A stretch of DNA of 64,000 bases from Nocardioides plantarum (GCF_006346395.1 NZ_VDMS01000001.1:1984001-2048000); one strand, 5' to 3'; numbered from the stretch's first letter, positions 1-8,721 are shown. The notes: a model not told the origin generated them from the sequence alone. A program made the numbers and translations.

Positions 1-808
1 CGAAGTCGTGGTGGCCGCGCTCGGCGTTCCAGCGCAGCTCGGGGTCGGGGAAGGTCACGCCGAGCACCTCGGCCTGCGGCACGCTCATGTCGACGAAGCG
101 CTGACGCAGGTCGTCGTTGGTGTTGCGCTTGATGCCCCAGGCCATGGACTGCTCGGTGTTGGGCGAGTCGTCGTCGGGCGGACCGAACATCATCAGCGCC
201 GGCCACCAGAACCGGTCGACCGACTCCTGCACCATCGCGCGCTGCTCGTCGGTGCCGCGCATCATCGTCATCAGCAGCTCGAAGCCCTGGCGCTGGTGGA
301 AGGACTCCTCCTTGCAGACGCGGATCATCGCGCGGCCGTAGGGACCGTAGGAGGTGCGGCACAGCGGCACCTGGTTGCAGATCGCGGCGCCGTCGACGAG
401 CCAGCCGATGGTGCCGACGTCGGCGTACGACAACGTGGGGTAGTTGAAGATCGAGGAGTACTTCTGCCGGCCCTCGATGAGCATCTCGGTGAGCTCCTGG
501 CGCGACACGCCGAGCGTCTCGGCGGCGGAGTAGAGGTAGAGCCCGTGACCGGCCTCGTCCTGCACCTTGGCCAGCAGGATCGCCTTGCGCCGCAGCGACG
601 GGGCCCGGGTGATCCAAGCGCCCTCCGGCTGCATGCCGATGATCTCGGAGTGGGCGTGCTGGGCGACCTGGCGCACGACCGTACGGCGGTAGGCGTCGGG
701 CATCCAGTCGCGCGGCTCGATCCGGTCGTGGCGCGCGATGGTCGCCTCGAACTGAGCCTGCAGGTCCGTGTCGCCCCCGGCTTCGGTCTCGCTCTCGGTG
801 GTGGTCAC
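1..808 (-). CDS. paaA: 1,2-phenylacetyl-CoA epoxidase subunit PaaA (3' end cut by window edge)
   Basis: Catalytic di-iron subunit of the ring-1,2-phenylacetyl-CoA epoxidase, which opens aerobic phenylacetate degradation. The reverse strand reads open from a GTG at 808 to the window edge (269 codons; the family is a little over 300, so only the C-terminus is missing). Recognisable segments are a start rich in [38 protein letters not shown], the iron-ligand stretch [14 protein letters not shown] and [21 protein letters not shown] lies just upstream of the GTG. It is divergent from paaZ over a 94-bp gap holding a TetR-type operator. paaB, C, D and E would be expected beyond base 1. Confidence 0.95.
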   Translation of the reverse strand, partial: MTTTESETEAGGDTDLQAQFEATIARHDRIEPRDWMPDAYRRTVVRQVAQHAHSEIIGMQPEGAWITRAPSLRRKAILLAKVQDEAGHGLYLYSAAETLGVSRQELTEMLIEGRQKYSSIFNYPTLSYADVGTIGWLVDGAAICNQVPLCRTSYGPYGRAMIRVCKEESFHQRQGFELLMTMMRGTDEQRAMVQESVDRFWWPALMMFGPPDDDSPNTEQSMAWGIKRNTNDDLRQRFVDMSVPQAEVLGVTFPDPELRWNAERGHHDF

Positions 809-831
809 GGGTCCTCCTCGACGCTTTACTG

Positions 832-845
832 ACCGACCGGTCTGT
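832..845. promoter_or_regulatory. TetR-type (PaaR-like) operator between paaA and paaZ
   Basis: ACCGACC followed directly by GGTCTGT is a 14-bp inverted repeat with one mismatched pair. It sits in the short divergent promoter region, where TetR-family PaaR repressors commonly bind in actinobacterial paa clusters. TTGACA at 852-857 may be a -35 for paaZ, and TATAAC on the reverse strand overlaps the operator edge on the paaA side. No regulator gene is visible nearby; the assignment to PaaR is inference. Confidence 0.5.
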
Positions 846-902
846 TATACCTTGACACGGCTGCACGTCGCCACGCAAGCACCCCCGACGAAGGAGTCAC
901 CC

Positions 903-2954
903 GTGACCGCACTGCTGGAGAGCTACGCGTCAGGACGCTGGTTCTGCGCCGACGACGACGGGCAGCCGGTGCGCGACGCGGTCACCGGCGAGGAGGTCGC
1001 CCGGGTCAGCGCCGCCGGCCTCGACCTCGGGGCGATGGTCGCCCACGGCCGGACCGTGGGCGTCGCCGCGCTGGCCCCGCTCACGTTCCACGAGCGCGCC
1101 GGGCTGCTCAAGGCGGTGGCCAAGCACCTCACCGACCACAAGGACGAGCTCTACGAGCTGTCCTTCCGCACCGGCGCGACGCGCCGGGACTCGGCGGTCG
1201 ACATCGACGGCGGCATCGGCACGGTCTTCTCCATCGCGAGCAAGGGCACCCGCGAGCTGCCCAACGACACGGTCCACCTCGACGGCGGGCTCGAGCGACT
1301 GGGCCGCGAGGGCACGTTCGTGGGCCAGCACGTGTGGACCAGCCGGCCCGGCGTGGCCGTGCAGGTCAACGCGTTCAACTTCCCGGTCTGGGGCTTCCTC
1401 GAGAAGCTCGCGCCCGCGTTCCTCGCCGGATCCCCGACGATCGTCAAGCCCGCCGCGCAGACCGCCTACCTCACCGAGCTCGTCGTACGCCGGATCATCG
1501 AGTCGGGCCTGCTGCCGGAGGGCTCGCTGCAGCTGCTGTGCGGCAGCCCCGCCGGCCTGCTCGACGAGCTCACGGTCCAGGACCGGGTCGCGTTCACCGG
1601 CTCGGCCCACACCGCCGGGCTGCTGCGCAACCACACGCAGGTCCTGCACGGCGGCGTCGAGCTGACCGTCGAGGCCGACTCGCTCAACTGCTCGATCCTC
1701 GGCCCCGACGTCAGCGCCGACGACCCCGAGCTCGACCTGTTCGTCAAGGCCGTCGTGGCCGAGATGACCGTCAAGGCCGGCCAGAAGTGCACCGCGATCC
1801 GCCGGGTGCTGGTGCCCCGCGCCCTGGCCGGCACCGTCACCGACGCGATCGCCGCACGGCTCGCCACCATCACCGTCGGCGACCCGCGCTCGACCGACGT
1901 CCGGATGGGCGCCCTGGTCAGCCTCGAGCAGCGCGACGAGGTCCGCAAGGCGATCCAGTCGCTGCGCGCCTCGGCCGAGATCGTCTTCGGCGATCCCGAC
2001 CACGTCGACCTGGTCGACGCCGACGCCGAGCGCGGCGCGTTCCTCTCCCCCGTGCTGCTGCGCGCCGCCGACGGCGCGGTCGAGCCGCACGACGTCGAGC
2101 CGTTCGGCCCGGTGTCCACCGTCGTCGCCTACGACGGCGTCGACGACGCGATCGCGCTGGCCGCCCGCGGCAAGGGCAGCCTCGTCGGGTCGCTGGTCAC
2201 CCACGACCCCGACGTAGCGCGCCGGGTCGTGCTCGGCGCGGCGCCCTGGCACGGACGCATCCTGGTGCTCGACCGCGACGACGCGCGGGAGGCCGCGGCT
2301 GCCGGTGGCCACGGCTCCCCCCTGCCCGTGCTGGCGCACGGCGGTCCCGGTCGGGCCGGCGGCGGCGAGGAGCTCGGCGGCATCCGCGGTGTCCTGCACC
2401 ACCTGCAGCGCACGGCGATCCAGGCCTCGCCCGACATGCTCACCGCGATCACCGGTCGCTGGACCACCGGCGCGCAGCGCACCGAGGACCCCGACGGCAC
2501 CCACCCGTTCCGCAAGAGCCTGGCCACCCTGCGGGTCGGCGACACCATCGCCTCCGCGTCGCGCCGGGTCACCCGCGCCGACATCGACCACTTCGCCGAG
2601 TTCACCGGCGACACCTTCTACGCCCACACCGACCCCGAGGCCGCGGCTGCCAACCCGCTCTTCGGCGGCATCGTCGCCCATGGCTACCTCGTGGTCTCGC
2701 TGGCCGCGGGCCTGTTCGTCGACCCCGACCCCGGCCCGGTGCTGGCCAACTTCGGCGTCGACCACCTGCGCTTCCTCACGCCGGTCAAGGCCGACGACAC
2801 CATCGCCGTCACCCTGACCGTCAAGCAGATCACCCCGCGCACCTCCGCCGACTACGGCGAGGTCCGCTGGGACGCCGTCGTCACCAACGCCGACGACGAG
2901 CCCGTCGCGACCTACGACGTGCTCACCCTGGTCGCCAAGCAGTGGCCCGCCTGA
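903..2954 (+). CDS. paaZ: bifunctional oxepin-CoA hydrolase / 3-oxo-5,6-dehydrosuberyl-CoA semialdehyde dehydrogenase
   Basis: Opens the oxepin-CoA ring and oxidises the resulting aldehyde in phenylacetate degradation. At 683 aa it matches the family (about 680). The N-terminal aldehyde dehydrogenase domain (about 1-520) has the general base E257 (VELTVEADS) and the nucleophile C296 (GQKCTAIRR). The C-terminal MaoC-type hydratase (about 540-680) has D570 and H575 in GDTFYAHTD, the spacing seen in E. coli PaaZ. The GTG at 903 is chosen because AAGGAG precedes it and the N-terminus VTALLESYASGRW starts like PaaZ. It is divergent from paaA. Confidence 0.95.
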   Translation: MTALLESYASGRWFCADDDGQPVRDAVTGEEVARVSAAGLDLGAMVAHGRTVGVAALAPLTFHERAGLLKAVAKHLTDHKDELYELSFRTGATRRDSAVDIDGGIGTVFSIASKGTRELPNDTVHLDGGLERLGREGTFVGQHVWTSRPGVAVQVNAFNFPVWGFLEKLAPAFLAGSPTIVKPAAQTAYLTELVVRRIIESGLLPEGSLQLLCGSPAGLLDELTVQDRVAFTGSAHTAGLLRNHTQVLHGGVELTVEADSLNCSILGPDVSADDPELDLFVKAVVAEMTVKAGQKCTAIRRVLVPRALAGTVTDAIAARLATITVGDPRSTDVRMGALVSLEQRDEVRKAIQSLRASAEIVFGDPDHVDLVDADAERGAFLSPVLLRAADGAVEPHDVEPFGPVSTVVAYDGVDDAIALAARGKGSLVGSLVTHDPDVARRVVLGAAPWHGRILVLDRDDAREAAAAGGHGSPLPVLAHGGPGRAGGGEELGGIRGVLHHLQRTAIQASPDMLTAITGRWTTGAQRTEDPDGTHPFRKSLATLRVGDTIASASRRVTRADIDHFAEFTGDTFYAHTDPEAAAANPLFGGIVAHGYLVVSLAAGLFVDPDPGPVLANFGVDHLRFLTPVKADDTIAVTLTVKQITPRTSADYGEVRWDAVVTNADDEPVATYDVLTLVAKQWPA

Positions 2955-2982
2955 GCCCGGCCTGGGCCACTAGCGTCGGCAC

Positions 2983-3999
2983 ATGACCGAGGCCGACGTC
3001 GCGACCTGCCCCAAGCACATGACCTTCGGGCCGTGCGGCGGGGTTCGCGACGACGGCAGCTGCGAGATGCGGGCCCATCCCTGCCCCTTCGCGCTGACCG
3101 CGGAGCCGGTCGCCTGGACCGACCCGCCACGGTCCGAGCCGCCACCGTCGTCCGGCCTCCTGGCCGCGCTCGCGACCGGCCGCGCCGTGATCACCGACCT
3201 CTCGCTGCCGCCGTACGACGCCGAGGCGGTCGCGGCGATGACCCGCCTGCTGGCCGACTCGTGCGACGCGTTCCTGGTGGGCGAGCACCAGAGCCGGCCC
3301 GACTTCCCCCCGGTGCTGATGGCCCAGCTGATCCGCGGCGCCGGCGGCGTCCCGTGGCTGACCCTGGCCTGCCGCGACCGCAACCGGGTCGTGCTCGAGC
3401 AGGAGGTGACCGGGCTGCGGCTGGCCGGCGTCGACGGCGTCCTGTGCGTCACCGGTGACGGCCGGGCCCCGGGTGTGCGCGACGGCGTCACCCAGGTCTT
3501 CGACCTCGACGGCACCGAGCTGGCCGCCCTGGCCGCCGCGGCCGGGCTCGCGGTCGCCGTGCCCGAGTCGCCCGACGCCTTTCCGCGCGAGCTGCGACCG
3601 GGCCGGCTGGTCGAGAAGCAGCGGGCCGGCGCCCACGTCGCGTTCCTCAACCACGTCGGGAGCCCGGCCCGGGTCGCGACGTACGTCGCCCGCGCGCGCG
3701 ACCTGGGGCTGACCATCCCCGTCGTGGCCGGGGTCGCGGTCTACACCGACGAGCGCTCGGCCCGGGTGCTGCAGAGCTTCCCGGGACTCCAGCTCGACGA
3801 CGCCCGGGTCGAGCGGGTCCTGGCCGCACCCGACACCCGCGCGGCCGGCATCGAGGCGGCCGTCGAGGAGGCCCGTGCCCTGCTGGCGATCGACGGGGTG
3901 GCCGGGGTCGATCTGTCGGGCCGGGGCAGCTCCCGCGGTGAGTTCCACGAGGCGGAGGTGAAGGCCGAAATCGGGTACCGGCTCCGCGATGCCTCCTGA
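2983..3999 (+). CDS. methylenetetrahydrofolate reductase-like protein with N-terminal cysteine-rich MTHFR_C module
   Basis: 338 aa. Residues about 9-40 carry CPKHMTFGPCGGVRDDGSCE followed by CPF, the cysteine-rich module usually placed at the C-terminus of some methylenetetrahydrofolate reductases (DUF5981/MTHFR_C). The remainder reads as a MetF-type TIM barrel (LVGEHQSRPDFPPVLMAQL; DGVLCVTGDGRAPGVRDG). It may act on folate C1 units or another pterin; the substrate cannot be read from sequence. The stop overlaps the next gene by 11 nt, so the two are probably co-translated. It follows paaZ by 28 nt on the same strand. A dedicated C1-transfer partner for the methyltransferase downstream is an inference. 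Confidence 0.75.
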   Translation: MTEADVATCPKHMTFGPCGGVRDDGSCEMRAHPCPFALTAEPVAWTDPPRSEPPPSSGLLAALATGRAVITDLSLPPYDAEAVAAMTRLLADSCDAFLVGEHQSRPDFPPVLMAQLIRGAGGVPWLTLACRDRNRVVLEQEVTGLRLAGVDGVLCVTGDGRAPGVRDGVTQVFDLDGTELAALAAAAGLAVAVPESPDAFPRELRPGRLVEKQRAGAHVAFLNHVGSPARVATYVARARDLGLTIPVVAGVAVYTDERSARVLQSFPGLQLDDARVERVLAAPDTRAAGIEAAVEEARALLAIDGVAGVDLSGRGSSRGEFHEAEVKAEIGYRLRDAS

Positions 4000-4753
4000 C
4001 GACGCGATGGTCGACGAGTTCGACACCTATGCCCGATGGACCGCCGACGCGGTCGCCGAGCTCGGCGACGACCACGCCCTCCCGGCGGCGTGCCGGGGCA
4101 GCGGGAGCCCCGCCGCGCTCGACTGGCTGGCCGGGCGGATGGGGCTGCGCCGTGGGACCCGGCTGCTCGACAGCGGGGCCGGGGTCGGCGGCCCGGCCGA
4201 GCACGTCGCGCGGGGCCTCGGCGTGGTCCCGGTCCTGGCCGAGCCCATGGAGGGCGCGTGCCGTGCGGCCGCGCGCCTCTTCGACAACCCGGTCGTCGTC
4301 GGTGACGGCGCGGCGCTGCCCTTCCCCGACGGTGCGTTCGACGCGGTCTGGTCGCTGGGGGTGCTCTGCACCGTCGACGACAAGGTGGCCCTGCTGGCCG
4401 AGCTGGCCCGCGTCGTGGTGCCCGGCGGGCCCGTGGGGCTGCTGGTCTTCGAGCGCCGGGTCGAGCACCTGGCCGACCAGCCCGAGGGCAACTCGTTCCC
4501 CACCTCCGCCGAGCTCGCCGCCCACCTGGAGCGCGCCGGGCTCGTCGTACGCGACGAGACGTGGGTCGAGGACCTGCCCGCGACACCGCGGGACTGGACG
4601 CGGGCGGTGGAGGAGGTCGAGCGGGTCATCGCGCGCGACCACGGCGACGACGAGGGGTTCCGGGTCGCCCAGCGGCAGTCGGACCAGGTCGGGCACCTGA
4701 TGGGTGACGGCCTGGTCGCCGGACGGCTGCTGGTGGTCACCACCCCGGTCTGA
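3989..4753 (+). CDS. class I SAM-dependent methyltransferase
   Basis: 254 aa Rossmann-fold methyltransferase. Motif I is LLDSGAGVGGPAEHVA (near residue 55), followed by an acidic/promoter-type motif (DGAALPFPDGAFDAVWSLGVL) and the post-motif LARVVVPGGPVGLLVFE, the usual order for ubiE/methyltransferase-11 types. The start ATG overlaps the upstream MTHFR-like gene by 11 nt; an in-frame ATG at 4008 is a possible alternative. The substrate is unknown. Its coupling to a C1-metabolism protein suggests a role in methyl transfer near phenylacetate metabolism, but that is inference. Confidence 0.85.
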   Translation: MPPDDAMVDEFDTYARWTADAVAELGDDHALPAACRGSGSPAALDWLAGRMGLRRGTRLLDSGAGVGGPAEHVARGLGVVPVLAEPMEGACRAAARLFDNPVVVGDGAALPFPDGAFDAVWSLGVLCTVDDKVALLAELARVVVPGGPVGLLVFERRVEHLADQPEGNSFPTSAELAAHLERAGLVVRDETWVEDLPATPRDWTRAVEEVERVIARDHGDDEGFRVAQRQSDQVGHLMGDGLVAGRLLVVTTPV

Positions 4754-4811
4754 CCCGGCCTGACCGCCCCCGGCCGGAGCCGGCGACACCGCCTCCGTCA
4801 CGCTGGGACCC

Positions 4812-5117
4812 ATGAGCCACCGCCTCACCGTCCAGTACTTCGAGCCGACCGACGGCCCCGCCTTCGAGGCCGCCTACCGCGAGCGCCACGTGCCGCTGGT
4901 CCGGGCCGTGCCCGGCCTGCGCAGCTTCACCCTGACCCGGCCCCGGGGCGGCGAGGGGACGCCGTACCTCGTCGCCGAGCTGTGGTTCGACGACGCTGCC
5001 GCGTTCGAGGCGGCGATGACCTCGACCGAGATCGCCGCGACGGGCGCCGACGCCGAGACCTACGACGTCGCCCGCAAGGTGATGTTCAGCGGCGACGTCG
5101 ACGACGTCACCAGCTGA
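4812..5117 (+). CDS. EthD family protein
   Basis: 101 aa, a single EthD/dimeric alpha-beta barrel domain: an N-terminal strand with RLTVQYFEP, then YRERHVPLVRAVPGLRSFTLTRP and a C-terminal YDVARKVMFSGDVD. Relatives include EthD, needed for ether-fuel degradation, and small monooxygenase- or cyclase-like ferredoxin-fold proteins; the family name does not fix a reaction. It lies 58 nt after the methyltransferase on the same strand and converges with the LLM gene that ends at 5131. Confidence 0.85.
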   Translation: MSHRLTVQYFEPTDGPAFEAAYRERHVPLVRAVPGLRSFTLTRPRGGEGTPYLVAELWFDDAAAFEAAMTSTEIAATGADAETYDVARKVMFSGDVDDVTS

Positions 5118-5130
5118 CCCGCCCGGCCGG

Positions 5131-6099
5131 TCAGCCGAGCAGCGCGGCGACGGCCGCGTCCGAGGCCGCGAGCGCGTCGCGGTCGTACGTCGAGCCCGTC
5201 ACCAGCAGCTCGTCGGCCCCGGTGCGCTCGGCCAGCTGCTCGATCCGCTGCCGGATCGTGTCACCACGGCCGGCCGCGACGCCGTCCAGACCGGCCTCGA
5301 CCCGCTGGCGGTCCTGGTCCTCCCAGCGGGCGGCCCTGATCTGCGCGACCGGCTCGAGGGGTGCGAAGACCCCGGTCCGACGCGAGCGCACCATCGCCCA
5401 CACCTCGGGCAGCGCCAGGTCGCGCGCCTCGCGGTCGGTGTCGGCCACGAGCACGTCGAGCGAGACCGTGACCCGCGGGAGGCTCCCCCGGTGCGCACGG
5501 AAGTCGCGCCGGTACGCCGCCAGGCGGTCCCCCACGTCGGGCTCGGACAGCACCGGGCCACCCACGACGACCGGCAGTCCCAACCGCGCCGCGACGTCGA
5601 TCCCGCGCCCGGTAGCCAGCACGAAGAGCGGGATCTCCTCCTCGACGAGGGGGCGCGCGGTCACCGGGGCGGTGCCCTCGAGGTAGCCACGCAGCTCGAC
5701 GACGTCCTCGACGAACGCGTCCGACTGCTCCGCACCCTGCCGCAGCGCGCGGCGTACGGGGGCGGTGAAGCCGGGCGACCGACCCAGCCCGAGGTCGATC
5801 CGGCCCGGGTGCAGACCGGCGAGCATCAGGAACTGCTCGGCCACGACGAGGGGCTGGTGGTGGGGCAGCATGACGCCGCCCGACCCGAGCCGGATGCTCC
5901 GGGTGCGGGCGCCGATCGCGGCCAGCAGCACCGCGGGGGCCCCGGACGCGATGCCCGGTACGCCGTGGTGCTCGGCCACCCAGAACCGGTCGTACCCCAA
6001 CGCCTCGGCCGCGACGGCCCGCTCGAGCGTGTGCTCCAGGGCGTCGCCCTCCGCGGCTCCGGCCCGGGTCCGGGAGCGGTCGAGGAGGGACAGTCTCAT
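5131..6099 (-). CDS. LLM class flavin-dependent oxidoreductase
   Basis: 322 aa luciferase-like monooxygenase fold. Hallmarks are YDRFWVAEHHGVPGIASGAPAV, ARTRSIRLGSGGVMLPHHQP and HPGRIDLGLGRSPG, typical of the MsnO8/alkanal-monooxygenase-like branch. The ATG at 6099 is preceded by GTGCCGACC with no strong ribosome site. It is divergent from the MerR regulator with about 108 bp between starts, so it could share MerR control. Substrate unknown. Confidence 0.88.
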   Translation of the reverse strand: MRLSLLDRSRTRAGAAEGDALEHTLERAVAAEALGYDRFWVAEHHGVPGIASGAPAVLLAAIGARTRSIRLGSGGVMLPHHQPLVVAEQFLMLAGLHPGRIDLGLGRSPGFTAPVRRALRQGAEQSDAFVEDVVELRGYLEGTAPVTARPLVEEEIPLFVLATGRGIDVAARLGLPVVVGGPVLSEPDVGDRLAAYRRDFRAHRGSLPRVTVSLDVLVADTDREARDLALPEVWAMVRSRRTGVFAPLEPVAQIRAARWEDQDRQRVEAGLDGVAAGRGDTIRQRIEQLAERTGADELLVTGSTYDRDALAASDAAVAALLG

Positions 6100-6170
6100 G
6101 GTCGGCACAACCGTCGGTGACGCCGCGACGTTCCCCGCGGCGCGGCGTGCCCGTGTGACCCGGGCGACCT

Positions 6171-6200
6171 TTGACTTCGAGTACTCGAAGTTCCTAGCGT
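6171..6200 (+). promoter_or_regulatory. MerR-type promoter with 18-bp perfect palindrome
   Basis: TTGACT (6171-6176) and TAGCGT (6195-6200) are 18 bp apart and bracket the perfect palindrome ACTTCGAGTACTCGAAGT (6174-6191). A palindrome lying between -35 and -10 with a slightly long spacer is the classic MerR-family arrangement. The -10 is 7 bp before the ATG at 6208, so the merR transcript is probably leaderless. Confidence 0.75.
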
Positions 6201-6207
6201 CGTCGAC

Positions 6208-6669
6208 ATGAGCCCACGGACCGCGCAGCGCGGCTACACGATCAAGGAGACCGCCGCCCTGACGGGGATGCCGGCCTCCACGCTGCGCTACTACGAGCAG
6301 ATCGGCGTCATCCCGGCCATCGGCCGCGACGCCAGCAGCGGCCACCGCGTCTACGACGAGGACGACCTCGACCAGCTGGTCTCGGTCGCCTGCCTCGCGG
6401 CGACCGGGCTGTCGGTGAGCGACATGCGGACCTACGTCGCCAACAACCGGATCGGCGCCGCGGCCGCCGCCGACCAGCGTGCGCTGCTCGAGGCCCAGCA
6501 GCGGCGCCTGGCCCACGAGGCCGAGCACCTGGTCCTGCGCCAGCAGTACGTGCGACTCAAGATCGACTACTGGGACGCGGTCGAGGCGGGTGACGAGGCC
6601 CTGGTCGAGCAGATCACGACCCGCGCCCACGCCCTGGCCAACGAGCTCCAGCAGACCAAGCAGCACTGA
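6208..6669 (+). CDS. MerR family transcriptional regulator
   Basis: 153 aa. The N-terminal winged helix reads [26 protein letters not shown], with [17 protein letters not shown] following; residues about 85-150 form the dimerising coiled coil. There are no cysteines in the C-terminal effector region, so it is not a metal or redox-iron sensor of the CueR/SoxR kind. It most likely autoregulates from the palindromic promoter immediately upstream and controls the alcohol dehydrogenase 25 nt downstream. This layout is common for aldehyde/electrophile-responsive MerR regulators. Confidence 0.93.
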   Translation: MSPRTAQRGYTIKETAALTGMPASTLRYYEQIGVIPAIGRDASSGHRVYDEDDLDQLVSVACLAATGLSVSDMRTYVANNRIGAAAAADQRALLEAQQRRLAHEAEHLVLRQQYVRLKIDYWDAVEAGDEALVEQITTRAHALANELQQTKQH

Positions 6670-6694
6670 CCCAGACAGAAGAGAGATCACCACC

Positions 6695-7744
6695 ATGCCC
6701 AGCACCACTGTCACCGCCTACGCCGCTCCCGCCTCCGGCGAGCCGCTCGCCCGCACCACCATCGAGCGCCGCGAGGTCGGCGCCCACGACGTCCTCATCG
6801 CGATCGAGTACGCCGGGATCTGCCACTCCGACATCCACACCGTCAACGGCGACTGGGGTCCGCAGCCGTTCCCGGTCGTCCCCGGCCACGAGATCGTGGG
6901 CACCGTCAGCGAGGTCGGGGCCGAGGTCACCACCCACCGGGTCGGCGACCGGGTCGGCGTCGGCTGCATGGTCAACTCGTGCGGCCGGTGCGTCAACTGC
7001 CGCAACGGCGACGAGCAGTACTGCGTCGACGGCACCGTGCTCACCTACGCCTCCACCGACCGCGACGGCTCCACCACCCAGGGCGGCTACTCCACCCACG
7101 TCGTCGTCGACGCCGGCTTCGTGCTGTCGGTGCCCGAGGGCCTCGACCCCGCGGCGGTCGCGCCGCTGCTGTGCGCCGGCATCACGACGTACAGCCCGTT
7201 GAAGCGGTGGGGCGCCGGCCCCGGCAAGCAGGTCGCGGTCGTCGGCCTCGGCGGGCTGGGCCACCTGGGCGTCAAGATCGCGCACGCGATGGGCGCGGAG
7301 GTCACCGTGCTGTCGCAGTCGCTGAAGAAGCAGGAGGACGGTCTGCGCCTGGGCGCCGACCACTACTTCGCGACGTCCGACCCCGACACGTTCGAGCAGC
7401 TCGCCGGGAGGTTCGACCTGATCGTCAACACCGTCAGCGCGGGCCTCGACATCGGTCCCTACCTGCAGCTGCTCGCCGTCGACGGCGCGCTGGTCAACGT
7501 CGGCGCCCCGCCGGAGCCCTACAGCGTGCCGGCCATGCTGCTCGTCAGCGGCCGTCGCACGTTCGCCGGCTCGATGATCGGCGGCATCGCCGAGACCCAG
7601 GAGATGCTCGACTTCTGCGCCGAGCACGGCATCGCCTCCGAGATCGAGGTGATCCGCGCCGAGCAGGTCAACGAGGCCTACGAGCGGGTCCTGGCCTCCG
7701 ACGTGCGCTACCGCTTCGTGATCGACGCCGCGACGATCGACTGA
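6695..7744 (+). CDS. NAD(P)-dependent zinc alcohol dehydrogenase (cinnamyl-alcohol dehydrogenase type)
   Basis: 349 aa medium-chain dehydrogenase. The catalytic zinc site is in [16 protein letters not shown] and GHE ([10 protein letters not shown]); the structural zinc cysteines are in [19 protein letters not shown]; the cofactor motif is [15 protein letters not shown]. The sequence [10 protein letters not shown] is typical of the YahK/AdhC subgroup that reduces aldehydes with NADPH. GAAGAGAG precedes the ATG. It lies 25 nt after merR, so it is probably co-transcribed and induced by its substrate or an aldehyde. Confidence 0.95.
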   Translation: MPSTTVTAYAAPASGEPLARTTIERREVGAHDVLIAIEYAGICHSDIHTVNGDWGPQPFPVVPGHEIVGTVSEVGAEVTTHRVGDRVGVGCMVNSCGRCVNCRNGDEQYCVDGTVLTYASTDRDGSTTQGGYSTHVVVDAGFVLSVPEGLDPAAVAPLLCAGITTYSPLKRWGAGPGKQVAVVGLGGLGHLGVKIAHAMGAEVTVLSQSLKKQEDGLRLGADHYFATSDPDTFEQLAGRFDLIVNTVSAGLDIGPYLQLLAVDGALVNVGAPPEPYSVPAMLLVSGRRTFAGSMIGGIAETQEMLDFCAEHGIASEIEVIRAEQVNEAYERVLASDVRYRFVIDAATID

Positions 7745-7768
7745 CACGGGTCCGGCGCCTGCTCTTCG

Positions 7769-8341
7769 TCACGTCGTGAGGGCCACGAGCGGTGACGGTG
7801 CCCACGTGGGCCACTCGACCGGTCCGGTGACGACACCCTTGGTGAAGGCGGCGCACACCCGGAACGGTTCCTCGGCGTTGCTGTTGTCCAGCACCTCGGT
7901 GACATCAGCGATCCGGATGGCCTGGGCGACGTAGTCCCACAGGCGTTCGTAGCGGCCCCGGATCTTGTCCTCGTCGACCCGGTGGCCGCCGAGCCGGACA
8001 CGGTCGTGGACACGGCGGACCGTCAGGCCGACCGGGACGATGACGACATGGAGGTTGACGATGTAGCCGAGCGCAGACGCGTCCGAGACGAGCGCGACCT
8101 TGCTCTCGTGTGAGAACACGGTCTCGCTGATGAACGACTGCCCCAAGTTGAGCGACTGCCTCCGCAGGGCCTCCGCGAATTGAGCCGCCTCATAGGCATG
8201 CGGCTCAGGGTCGGCCCACGTCTGGGCTGCGATGACATCCGCGTTGATGAAGGGGAGCCCCGTCACAGGAATGAGGACGTCGTCGGCGTAGGTCGACTTA
8301 CCTGCCCCGTTGGACCCGGCCAGGAGGTGGAATACCGGCAC
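7769..8341 (-). CDS. zeta-toxin-like P-loop kinase (toxin of a type II TA pair)
   Basis: 190 aa. The Walker A motif GSNGAGKST is at residues 9-17 right after the first strand. It is followed by PFINADVIAAQ and SFISETVFSHESK, the pattern of the zeta-toxin/UDP-GlcNAc kinase family, and by RVHDRVRLGGHRVDEDKIRGRY. Zeta enzymes phosphorylate UDP-sugars and poison wall synthesis; this substrate is not proven here. The GTG start shares one base with the antitoxin stop (TAGTG), implying translational coupling. The usual epsilon antitoxin is replaced by a ParD-like protein. Confidence 0.85.
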   Translation of the reverse strand: MPVFHLLAGSNGAGKSTYADDVLIPVTGLPFINADVIAAQTWADPEPHAYEAAQFAEALRRQSLNLGQSFISETVFSHESKVALVSDASALGYIVNLHVVIVPVGLTVRRVHDRVRLGGHRVDEDKIRGRYERLWDYVAQAIRIADVTEVLDNSNAEEPFRVCAAFTKGVVTGPVEWPTWAPSPLVALTT

Positions 8342-8697
8342 TACTCAGAGCCGGGGTGAATGATGACGTTGCCGTCCTCGTCAGCCTCGGAGTACGCCTG
8401 ACCGGACGCCCTGAACGTGGCTCCATAGTTCAAGCTCGACCGTCGCTCAGCGATCCGTTCGGTCCAAGCCCCACGCACCACGGCCTGCTCGCGCTGGCCG
8501 AGCTCGTCGTAGGAACCCTCACCTGAGAGGACCTGCCTGATCGCGCGATGGTTGACCTGGGGCGACATCTCGAGCTCGCGACCGATCCGAGCCCAGTGCG
8601 CGATCTGCTGAGGAACCGTGCGGGAGTCCTGTCGGGCCGCCGCCGCCGCTGAGTCATAGATGTCAGCCGGGAGTCGGGTCGGTGGAGTCGTCCGCAT
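8341..8697 (-). CDS. ParD-like antitoxin
   Basis: 118 aa. The N-terminal part (TRLPADIYDSAAAAARQDSRTVPQQIAHWARIGRE cut across about residues 7-41) looks like the ribbon-helix-helix/ParD-like antitoxin family: a short strand, a helix and the conserved QQIAHWARIGRELE. The C-terminal half is acidic and probably wraps the toxin. It is first in a two-gene operon with the zeta-like kinase. The ATG is probably leaderless, 6 nt after the -10 TACACT. Autorepression through the overlapping inverted repeat is likely. Confidence 0.82.
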   Translation of the reverse strand: MRTTPPTRLPADIYDSAAAAARQDSRTVPQQIAHWARIGRELEMSPQVNHRAIRQVLSGEGSYDELGQREQAVVRGAWTERIAERRSSLNYGATFRASGQAYSEADEDGNVIIHPGSE

Positions 8698-8703
8698 GCC
8701 GCG

Positions 8704-8721
8704 AGTGTAGCACCGTGCTAC
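8704..8721 (-). promoter_or_regulatory. autoregulatory operator/promoter of the ParD-like/zeta operon
   Basis: GTAGCAC, one base, GTGCTAC (8707-8721) is a perfect 7-bp inverted repeat overlapping the -10 hexamer TACACT (reverse strand, 8709-8704). The antitoxin ATG follows 6 nt after the -10. A repressor dimer here would cover the promoter core, as expected for TA autorepression. Confidence 0.6.

Noticed and set aside
930-2765. Long open frames antisense to paaZ, and comparable long antisense frames under zwf/edd, the GH92 gene and the PAP2-kinase gene
   Set aside because: They are shadows produced by high GC. They have low-complexity Arg/Gly/Val/Asp-rich composition and no family resemblance, whereas the opposite strand encodes recognised enzymes.
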